A program made the translations under genes and the position numbers. From Rubrobacter sp. (GTDB lineage: Bacteria > Actinomycetota > Rubrobacteria > Rubrobacterales > Rubrobacteraceae): a stretch of 5,805 nucleotides of DNA. The stretch lies in assembly GCA_020253895.1 (NCBI GenBank), contig JADDKG010000367.1, positions 1 through 5,805 of the forward strand, written 5' to 3'. This document shows, piece after piece, positions 1 through 5,152 of the stretch (the stretch's first letter is position 1; each line of letters starts with the position of its first letter). The notes beneath the pieces were generated by a model. It saw only the letters and a program-made list of their open reading frames with translations. It was not told the DNA's origin and did no database searches.

Positions 1-773
1 ATAACCGGGTCGAGCTCGCCCTCACGCGCCATCCGGGTGAGGTCGCGGCTGACCTGGTCGAGCACCGGAGTCTGGCTCTGCGGCCCCTGCGGGCCGCCGG
101 GCATCCCTGGGCCGCCGGGCGCCGCACCGGCCATCCCGGCCTGACCGCCGCGCTGCTGCAGAAGACGCAGGATCTCTCGCCGCAGCGCCTCGGCATCCCC
201 CGCCCCGTGCTGGGAGAGGGTCCTGTAGGCGTTGCCGTCGCCCTCGCCGAGCAGCCCGAGCAGCAGATGCTCGGCGCCGACCTGCGGAGAGCCCATCTGC
301 CGCGCCGCGGTGAAGGAGAGCTGCAGCGCCCGCTTGGCGCTGGGGGTGAAGGTGTAGACCTTCTCACCGGGGTCGCCCCGCTGCTCGCGGAACTTGGCCC
401 GCATGCCCTCCACGTCGGCCCCCGCGCGCCGCAGCGCCTCGGTGGCCACATTGTCCCCGCTGACGATCCCGGCCAGCAGGTGGTCGGTCCCGATGGCAGC
501 CTCCCCGCCGGAGCCGGCTGAGGCCTCCCGGGCACGCATGACAGCCTCCTGGGCCTCCCGTGAGAGCGCCTCAAAGAGGCTGCCGGGCCCCTGGGAGTGC
601 TGCTGGAGCAGGTTGTGCAACATCTCAAACGGGTTCAGCATGCCGGGGCCGCCCCCGATCATGCCCAGCTCGCGCGCGCACTGGGTGCACAGGTAAACCG
701 CCCTGCGTTGCCCACCCTGCTGCTGGAACACCTGCACGCTGGCTGGTCGAACCCCGCAGTTCTCGCATATCAT
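1..773 (-). CDS. clpC: ClpC-family ATP-dependent Clp protease ATP-binding subunit with N-terminal zinc module (C-terminus outside window)
   Basis: AAA+ unfoldase that would feed substrates to the ClpP peptidase in the cytoplasm. Only the first 257 residues are present; the frame stays open to base 1. Residues 3-32 hold two CxxC pairs (Cys3, Cys6, Cys29, Cys32; CENC and CTQC), the layout of the McsA/ClpE N-terminal zinc module. Two Clp_N repeats follow at about 67-130 and 141-206 (second repeat FTPSAKRAL, then GAEHLLLGLL). A Gly/Pro/Met/Gln-rich linker spans about 208-235. The sequence then reads LTRMAREGELDPVI, the usual lead-in to the first AAA+ domain, so Walker A lies just beyond the window. 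The ATG at 773 is chosen because it puts the zinc module at the extreme N-terminus and has GGGGAGG upstream at 792-786 (12-base spacer). The family call is firm. The choice of clpC over clpE or clpA rests on the complete double Clp_N domain; clpE normally has the zinc module without it. Confidence 0.9.
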   Translation of the reverse strand, partial: MICENCGVRPASVQVFQQQGGQRRAVYLCTQCARELGMIGGGPGMLNPFEMLHNLLQQHSQGPGSLFEALSREAQEAVMRAREASAGSGGEAAIGTDHLLAGIVSGDNVATEALRRAGADVEGMRAKFREQRGDPGEKVYTFTPSAKRALQLSFTAARQMGSPQVGAEHLLLGLLGEGDGNAYRTLSQHGAGDAEALRREILRLLQQRGGQAGMAGAAPGGPGMPGGPQGPQSQTPVLDQVSRDLTRMAREGELDPV

Positions 774-785
774 CTGTTCTCAAAA

Positions 786-792
786 CCTCCCC
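786..792 (-). promoter_or_regulatory. Ribosome binding site of the clpC-like gene
   Basis: GGGGAGG read on the minus strand, 12 bases before the ATG at 773. The spacer is longer than usual, but no other start codon in this frame fits better and the zinc-binding cysteines begin at codon 3. Confidence 0.55.
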
Positions 793-878
793 GAAAGAGA
801 TCGCAAATCCGTGCGAAGCCTTAGATTCCCGAAGGGCCAGAATCCATAACCCTCAAAATCTAAGCTTGACACGCTCAT

Positions 879-906
879 ATTTTATTACTGGAAGAGATGA
901 GATCAA
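879..906 (-). promoter_or_regulatory. Candidate housekeeping-type promoter for the clpC-like gene
   Basis: Read on the minus strand, TTGATC (906-901) and TAAAAT (884-879) are separated by 16 bases. They match 4/6 and 5/6 of the TTGACA/TATAAT consensus and sit in the only AT-rich patch of the divergent intergenic region. The transcript would start near 872, giving a leader of about 100 bases before the ATG at 773. No clear CtsR, HAIR (HspR) or ClgR box was recognised. This is a consensus match only, with no experimental support. Confidence 0.45.
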
Positions 907-960
907 GCAGGATTCGATCGGCAGGATGTGTGGTAAGTAGGGGCTTTGCGGGTTTTACGG

Positions 961-967
961 AAGGAGG
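961..967 (+). promoter_or_regulatory. Ribosome binding site that fixes the PRC-BON gene start
   Basis: AAGGAGG lies 10 bases before the ATG at 978. The open frame extends upstream to an ATG at 897, but the 27 extra codons would run through this site, and only the residues from 978 on resemble a PRC barrel. Confidence 0.75.
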
Positions 968-977
968 TTTTACGGGC

Positions 978-1601
978 ATGGAAGAGCATAGGCTTACGGG
1001 GCTTGAGGCGCGGACCCCGGAGGGGGAGCCGGTCGGCCGGGTAGTTGAGGCCGTACGCGAGGAGGGGGTCGGTGTGGTGACGCGGGTGGTGGTGGAGCGG
1101 GACGGGGAGCGCTTTGAGGTGCCGGTCACGGACATCTCGGTGGATTGGGAGGAGGAGTTTGTGACCCTGCGTACCGAGGAGGAGGTGGAGGGCTACTCTC
1201 CCTCGCGGGGTGGGGCCGGGGATCGTCCGCACGAGGGCCAGTTTGTCACCGGGCCGGTGAGCGCTTCTGAGGCCGAGGCGCCGGAGGAGCTGGCGCGGGA
1301 GGACTGGGAGGATGAGGGTTCGACCAGCGCGGACTCCGGCTACCCCCGCACGGACGCGTACATAGACCCTGACACCGGAGAAGAGGAGGTGGAACCCAGG
1401 ATGCAGGAGAGCGAGGATCTCAGGGCAGAGGTGGAGGAGCTTCTGGCGGACACGGACCTCGAGGTGGCCTCCATCCGGGACGGCGTGGTGGAGCTCACGG
1501 GGTCCATCCCCACACAGGAGGATCTGGAGGCCATCGTCGAGGAGCTGATGGGCATGCCGGAGGTGCTGGAGGTGGACACCACCGACGTGGAGGTCGGCTA
1601 G
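978..1601 (+). CDS. Acidic PRC-barrel + BON domain protein
   Basis: 207-residue soluble protein with no signal peptide or membrane segment. Residues 1 to about 72 look like a PRC barrel: a small beta domain starting LTGLEARTPEGEPVG, then VVTRVVVERDGERFEVPV and FVTLRTEEEVEGY. A disordered, strongly acidic linker with Ser, Gly and Pro follows at about 73-145. Residues 146-207 resemble a BON domain: a helix, VASIRDGVVELTGSIPT, a second helix, then VLEVDTTDVEV. PRC barrels occur in RimM and in many stress or photosynthetic proteins, and BON domains in OsmY-type stress proteins, often as binding modules. A general-stress or envelope-associated role is therefore an inference, and no enzyme activity is implied. 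The gene diverges from the clpC-like gene and its stop shares CTAG with the stop of the convergent transporter gene. Domain identity is by eye. Confidence 0.82.
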   Translation: MEEHRLTGLEARTPEGEPVGRVVEAVREEGVGVVTRVVVERDGERFEVPVTDISVDWEEEFVTLRTEEEVEGYSPSRGGAGDRPHEGQFVTGPVSASEAEAPEELAREDWEDEGSTSADSGYPRTDAYIDPDTGEEEVEPRMQESEDLRAEVEELLADTDLEVASIRDGVVELTGSIPTQEDLEAIVEELMGMPEVLEVDTTDVEVG

Positions 1602-2881
1602 AGGGCCCCGGCCACCTCCTGCACCCCCACCACCACGAACAGGAGGATCGCGGCGACCAGCAGGGCGTTGGAGAGCCATCCGTTGCGGTACTCCCGGTCG
1701 ACCCGCCAGTTGAGCAGCCACAGCAGGGTGAAGGCCATAAACGGCATAAAGAAGGCTCCCAGCGCGGCGTAGACCACCACCAGCAGGACCGGCTGGCCGA
1801 AGGTGAGCAGGAGCATCGGGGGGAACGTGATCCAGACCAGCATCAGCCTGAACCACAGCCCGGTCTCGGAGAGGTACTCCCCGGCCCGCTCGTTCGGCAC
1901 CCGCAGGATGGTCCGGACCGAGTCGGCGAACAGGTAGGCAGCTCCGTTCCAGGCACCGAGGATAGAGCTGGTGGCCGCGGCCCAGAAGCCGATCAGGAAG
2001 AACCAGCTGGCCAGAGCCCCGAAGCGCTCCCGGATGGGGTCAGAGAGGGCGACGAGCCCCTCCTCGCCGCTGATCCCCTCCCCCCGGGCAAAGAGCATCT
2101 CCGCGCCTATCACCAGCATCGAGACCATGAACAGCGCGGTGAACAGGTAGCCGACGCTCAGGTCCAGCCGCATCATCGGGATCCAGGAGGGCCGGCTCCA
2201 GCCGCGCTCCCGCACCCAGTAGGGGTAAGAGGCGAGGGTGAACGTCCCGCCGACCCCGCCGATGACCGCCAGCGCATAGAGCACCGATCCCTCCGGGATC
2301 CGGGGGATCACTATACCGAGCGCCAGCTCGCCCAGGTCGGGGGAGAGCATGATGGCGAGCCCCACCACCGTCACAAACATCAAACCCACGAAGAACTCCA
2401 TGATCCGCTCGAAGAGCCTGTAGCGTCCGATCCCTATGACCACGAAGCCGAAGATGCCGTGCAGCACCGCCCAGGCCCACAGCGGCATCACCCCGGGGAA
2501 CATCGCCGTAGTGGCCAGTGCGGAGGCCGAGATCACCGCCCCCCCGAAGACAAAGGTTACTATGAGCAGGTAGATCACGAAGTACAGGCTCGCCCACAGC
2601 CCGAGAGACCTCCAGCCCTCCAGGATGGTCGTCCCGCTCGCCATGTACCACCGCCCGAGCCCCTCAGTGAGCACGTACTTCAGGATCGCACCGATGACGA
2701 TCGCCCAGATCAGGACGGTCCCGAAGTTGGTCCCCGCCGAGAGCGAGGACACCATGTCCCCAGCCCCCACCCCGGTCGCCGCAACCACAAACCCCGGCCC
2801 GATGTACCTAAGACGCTCGCCCCAGGTCCTCGGCGCCCGCTCCGCCTCCTCCCTGCCAACACCACCGGTAACGTCGGCCAC
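1598..2881 (-). CDS. Nramp-family (SLC11-like) divalent-metal-type transporter, divergent
   Basis: Integral membrane protein of 427 residues with about eleven hydrophobic segments, the size and GPGF-type first helix of Nramp secondary transporters, which usually import Mn2+ or Fe2+ with protons. The helix-1 metal motif DPGN is replaced by GAGD (residues 39-42). The helix-6 Met-Pro-His is replaced by Thr215-Leu216-Ala217 (GGTFTLAS), so both canonical ion ligands are missing. Loss of the helix-6 methionine is a known feature of Nramp-related Mg2+ transporters, so Mg2+ or a non-metal substrate is possible; mntH is not assigned. GTG 2881 is preferred because GGAGG sits 5 bases upstream; the in-frame GTG at 2896 adds five residues but has its only Shine-Dalgarno one base away. 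It lies 59 bases after the queT-like gene, probably co-transcribed or from its own weak promoter. Family is firm, substrate unknown. Confidence 0.85.
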   Translation of the reverse strand: MADVTGGVGREEAERAPRTWGERLRYIGPGFVVAATGVGAGDMVSSLSAGTNFGTVLIWAIVIGAILKYVLTEGLGRWYMASGTTILEGWRSLGLWASLYFVIYLLIVTFVFGGAVISASALATTAMFPGVMPLWAWAVLHGIFGFVVIGIGRYRLFERIMEFFVGLMFVTVVGLAIMLSPDLGELALGIVIPRIPEGSVLYALAVIGGVGGTFTLASYPYWVRERGWSRPSWIPMMRLDLSVGYLFTALFMVSMLVIGAEMLFARGEGISGEEGLVALSDPIRERFGALASWFFLIGFWAAATSSILGAWNGAAYLFADSVRTILRVPNERAGEYLSETGLWFRLMLVWITFPPMLLLTFGQPVLLVVVYAALGAFFMPFMAFTLLWLLNWRVDREYRNGWLSNALLVAAILLFVVVGVQEVAGAL

Positions 2882-2886
2882 AGCTG

Positions 2887-2891
2887 CCTCC
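2887..2891 (-). promoter_or_regulatory. Ribosome binding site deciding the Nramp-like start
   Basis: GGAGG on the minus strand, 5 bases before GTG 2881. The upstream GTG at 2896 overlaps this region and has AGGAG only one base away, which is too close for normal initiation. Confidence 0.65.
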
Positions 2892-2920
2892 CCCACTCCT
2901 GAAGCCGCCTAGACAGTAGC

Positions 2921-2933
2921 GTATTCAGTATAC
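2921..2933 (-). promoter_or_regulatory. Possible -10 element and small dyad before the Nramp-like gene
   Basis: In the short gap after the queT-like gene the minus strand carries TATACT (2932-2927), 5/6 to the -10 consensus. It is overlapped by a perfect 4-bp dyad, GTAT-TCAGT-ATAC. The matching -35 position is poor (GTGCGC, 3/6), so this may be a weak internal promoter, an operator, or chance. It does not resemble the MntR or DtxR consensus. Confidence 0.25.
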
Positions 2934-2940
2934 AAGAGGT

Positions 2941-3417
2941 CTATGCGCGGCGCACCAGGATGGCGTTCCCGGCGAGCAGGAGGATGGCCTCGGAGACGGC
3001 GACGGAGGCGAAGGAGGGCAGGTAGGGGAGTCCGGCGGCCACGTGCAGCACCACCCCCACGCCGGCGGCGGTGAAGATCGCGTAGACGAAGGAGGCCAGG
3101 TAGCTGCCGAAGGCCCCGCCGACGGTGCGGGCGATGAGCCAGCACAGGATGCCGCCCGCCATGTCCACGATTGGCATAAAGGCCAGCTCCAGCAGCCCGG
3201 CGAACGGGCTGAAGAGGTTGATGATCACGGTCCCCACCCCGAAGGCCGGTATGGTGGCCGGGTATCTTATGACGAGGGGCTTCAGCGCCTCCCCCAGCCT
3301 GAACTGCAGGGGGCCGAAGGCAATGGGGGCCACCGCCAGGGAGAGCACCACGTACAGGGCGCCCACCACCCCGGCGACGGCCACCGTGCGCGCCGGGCTC
3401 TTGCGCCGCTCCTCCAC
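2941..3417 (-). CDS. queT: QueT-family ECF transporter S component
   Basis: Small hydrophobic protein of 158 residues with five to six membrane segments. In this family it is the substrate-binding S component of an energy-coupling-factor importer, associated with queuosine-precursor uptake. The segment at about residues 20-45 (ALYVVLSL, APIAFGPLQFR, GEALKPL) and the following IPAFGVGTVIINLFSP match the QueT pattern of a conserved PI-FGP-QFR loop followed by a helix ending in NLFS. The chosen start is GTG 3417, five bases after the GGT stop at 3423. No clear Shine-Dalgarno precedes it, which suggests translation coupled to the GGT gene. The frame is open further upstream only as an overlap with GGT. 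The shared ECF A and T subunits are not in the window. The family match is good; the queuosine substrate is inferred. Confidence 0.75.
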   Translation of the reverse strand: MEERRKSPARTVAVAGVVGALYVVLSLAVAPIAFGPLQFRLGEALKPLVIRYPATIPAFGVGTVIINLFSPFAGLLELAFMPIVDMAGGILCWLIARTVGGAFGSYLASFVYAIFTAAGVGVVLHVAAGLPYLPSFASVAVSEAILLLAGNAILVRRA

Positions 3418-3422
3418 GGTTG

Positions 3423-5054
3423 CTACTGGGCCAGGGCGCAGCCGTCCTTGCGGGGGTCGCTCCCGCAGGCCCTGACGCCGTCCTCCAGGATGCGGATGAG
3501 CTGGGCCCCGCCGGTGGGGATTGCGTAGGGAGGGCCGACCTCGACCCGGTGGCCCATCCGGCGCAGCCGCTCCAGCTCGTGGGGCGGGACGCGACCCTCC
3601 ACCAGGAGCACGTCGCCCTCGTGGTCGTGGAAGTGGCGGGGGTGATCCACCGCCTCCTGGGGGGACATGCGGTGGTCGATCAGGTTGGAGAGCAGCTGTA
3701 CGTGCCCCTGCGGCTGCATCGGGCCCCCCATCACCCCGAAGACGGCCCACAGTCTTCCCTCCCGGGTGACGAGCCCCGGGATGATGGTGTGCATCGGCCG
3801 CTTGCCGGGGGCGAGGGCGTTCGGGTGCCCCTCGACCAGCCGGAAGGAGCGGCCCCGGTTCTGGAGGCACACGCCGGTACCGTCGGCCACAACGCCGCTG
3901 CCGAAGCCCATGTAGAGGCTGTTTATAAAGGAGCAGCCGTTGCCCCCGGCGTCCACGGCGCACAGGTAGGTGGTGTCGCTCCCGAGCGCCGGGCCCACGG
4001 AGGGGACCGAGGCGCGCTCCGCCGAGATCTCCTTCCGCAACCGGGCGGCGTACTCTTTGGAGAGCAGCTCCTCCACGGGAACCTCCACGAACTCCGGGTC
4101 GCCCACCTTGCCGAAGAGGTCCCGGAAGGCCAGCTTCTTCGCCTCGGCCTCCAGGTGGATCCGCTCGGCCCCCCAGGGATCCAGCGCCCCCATGTCAAAA
4201 CCCTCCAGGATGTTGAGCATCTCCAGCGCGGCTATTCCCTGCCCCGGAGGCGGTATCTCGTGGACCCTCAGGCCCCGGTAGTCGGTGTGTATGGGATCCA
4301 CCCAGGTGGTCTCGTGGGCGGCGAGGTCCTCCTCCGAGAGGTAGCCGCCGTCCTCCCGCACCGCCCGGGCTATCCTGCCGGCCACCTCCCCCTCGTAGAA
4401 GGCCCTCGCCCCGGAATCCGCCACGAGGGCCAGGGTGCGGGCCAGATCCGGCTGCCGGAACACCTCGCCGGGGCGGGGCACCCGGCCGCCGGGGAGGAAG
4501 CAGCGGGCAGAGGCCTCCCGGCTTCCAAGGAGCCCGGCCCCCGCCTCCCAGTAGCGGGAGACCACCTCCGTAACCGGGAAACCCTCCTCGGCGTACCGGC
4601 GCGCCGGCTCCAGAAGCCTCCCCAGCGGGAGCCGCCCGAGCCTCTCCGCCGCGTCCTCCCAGAGCCGGACGGCACCGGGCACCGTGACCGAGAGGCCGCC
4701 GCGCTCCGGCATCTCCTTGATCCCCCGGCTCCGCAGCCTCTCGATGGTGGCCTCCCGGGGGGCGCGGCCGGAGCCGTTGGCCCCTACCACCCGGCCGCTC
4801 TCCGCCTCATAGAAGAGCAGGAAGGCGTCGCCGCCCATGCCGGTTGTCATCGGGGCGACCACCGCCAGGCAGGCCGCCATCGCCACGCAGGCGTCGGCGG
4901 CGGTCCCCCCCTCGTCCAGCACCCGGAGCCCCTCCACCGCGGCCAGCGGGTGCTCGCAGGCCACCGCCCCCCTCCTCCCGTACACCGTCGAACGGCCCCC
5001 GCTGTCCGGACGCCGGACCTCCGTCCTCGCGGCCGCACCCTCGCTCCGGAACAT
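3423..5054 (-). CDS. Gamma-glutamyltransferase-family Ntn hydrolase, probably cytoplasmic (YwrD/HpxW-like)
   Basis: 543-residue precursor of normal family length that should self-cleave before Thr361 (GSD|TTYLCAVD), the N-terminal nucleophile of the small subunit. Family signatures are MTTGMGGDAF (69-78) and GGPMQPQGH (443-451). The classical donor-binding RETAP box appears as NGSGRAP (93-99). The PPPSSGG loop is PPPGQGI (268-274), and the acidic segment after the oxyanion region is QNRGRSF (398-404), so the serines and aspartate that hold the gamma-glutamyl alpha-amino acid group in E. coli Ggt are not conserved. This pattern is closer to YwrD and oxamate-amidohydrolase-like members, so a plain glutathione hydrolase is uncertain. 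No signal peptide is visible. The ATG at 5054 is chosen from GGGGAGG four bases upstream; the open frame extends to 5372 but crosses the divergent promoter region. It is the first gene of the minus-strand block. Confidence 0.88.
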   Translation of the reverse strand: MFRSEGAAARTEVRRPDSGGRSTVYGRRGAVACEHPLAAVEGLRVLDEGGTAADACVAMAACLAVVAPMTTGMGGDAFLLFYEAESGRVVGANGSGRAPREATIERLRSRGIKEMPERGGLSVTVPGAVRLWEDAAERLGRLPLGRLLEPARRYAEEGFPVTEVVSRYWEAGAGLLGSREASARCFLPGGRVPRPGEVFRQPDLARTLALVADSGARAFYEGEVAGRIARAVREDGGYLSEEDLAAHETTWVDPIHTDYRGLRVHEIPPPGQGIAALEMLNILEGFDMGALDPWGAERIHLEAEAKKLAFRDLFGKVGDPEFVEVPVEELLSKEYAARLRKEISAERASVPSVGPALGSDTTYLCAVDAGGNGCSFINSLYMGFGSGVVADGTGVCLQNRGRSFRLVEGHPNALAPGKRPMHTIIPGLVTREGRLWAVFGVMGGPMQPQGHVQLLSNLIDHRMSPQEAVDHPRHFHDHEGDVLLVEGRVPPHELERLRRMGHRVEVGPPYAIPTGGAQLIRILEDGVRACGSDPRKDGCALAQ

Positions 5055-5058
5055 GCCA

Positions 5059-5065
5059 CCTCCCC
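5059..5065 (-). promoter_or_regulatory. Ribosome binding site fixing the GGT-family gene start
   Basis: GGGGAGG on the minus strand, four bases before the ATG at 5054. It excludes the longer open frame reaching back to 5372, whose first hundred codons lie opposite the small membrane-protein gene. Confidence 0.75.
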
Positions 5066-5087
5066 TCTCTCTGGGATTCCGCACACA

Positions 5088-5112
5088 GTTTACACCCGGC
5101 ACGGTCGGGTAT
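5088..5112 (+). promoter_or_regulatory. SigB/SigF-type general stress promoter
   Basis: GTTTAC (5088-5093) and GGGTAT (5107-5112) are separated by 13 bases. Group-3 stress sigma factors (SigB of Bacillus; SigF or SigB of actinobacteria) recognise GTTTAA-N12-14-GGGTAT, so only one consensus base differs. Transcription would begin near 5119 and give a leader of about 34 bases to the TTG at 5153. The match is seen directly; the presence of such a sigma factor in this organism is assumed. Confidence 0.65.
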
Positions 5113-5113
5113 A
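5091..5113. repeat. Imperfect inverted repeat across the divergent promoter
   Basis: Arms TACACCCG (5091-5098) and CGGGTATA (5106-5113) pair at 7 of 8 positions around a 7-base centre. The dyad covers the spacer and -10 of the stress-type promoter and lies 37 bases upstream of the GGT ATG, so it could be an operator affecting both divergent genes. Part of the symmetry may simply follow from the GGGTAT hexamer. Confidence 0.4.
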
Positions 5114-5137
5114 TCTGCTTCATTCTGATCTCTACAC

Positions 5138-5143
5138 GGGAGG
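5138..5143 (+). promoter_or_regulatory. Ribosome binding site of the small membrane-protein gene
   Basis: GGGAGG ends 9 bases before the TTG at 5153. It supports the non-ATG start and hence the reality of this short gene. Confidence 0.65.
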
Positions 5144-5152
5144 TAAGGCTTC

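Larger units (their letters stand above)
774..977. other. Divergent intergenic region between the clpC-like and PRC-BON genes
   Basis: These 204 bases contain the candidate clpC promoter, a perfect plus-strand TTGACA hexamer at 866-871 without a convincing -10 at normal spacing, and short inverted repeats. The repeats are TCGCA (801-805) / TGCGA (812-816) and GATTC (824-828) / GAATC (840-844), both inside the predicted clpC leader. A 10-base direct repeat, GGTTTTACGG (951-960 and 966-975), flanks the ribosome binding site of the plus-strand gene. No RNA gene or small ORF in this stretch is convincing. Confidence 0.5.

Noticed and set aside
801..816. TCGCA-N6-TGCGA as a ClgR box
   Set aside because: The distance between the CGC and GCG cores does not fit the ClgR consensus as I recall it, so only a generic inverted repeat is reported.
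866..871. Perfect TTGACA as a plus-strand -35 for the PRC-BON gene
   Set aside because: No acceptable -10 lies 15-19 bases downstream; the AT-rich patch is too close and fits the minus-strand promoter better.
865..907. CTTGA ... TCAAG as a HAIR (HspR) operator for clpC
   Set aside because: HAIR half-sites are 7 bases with a 7-base centre; here only 5 bases match and they are 33 bases apart.
1602..1640. GC-rich patch after the PRC-BON stop as a terminator
   Set aside because: It lies inside the Nramp-like coding end, forms no clean hairpin followed by a T run, and is explained by coding sequence.
903..1856. 317-codon minus-strand frame opposite the PRC-BON gene
   Set aside because: Composition is typical of an antisense shadow, and it runs across the end of the Nramp-like gene without a ribosome binding site or domain signature.
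3418..3963. Long N-terminal extension of the queT-like frame into the GGT gene
   Set aside because: The extension is Arg/Pro/Gly-rich shadow sequence in the wrong frame of GGT; QueT proteins are about 150-170 residues long.
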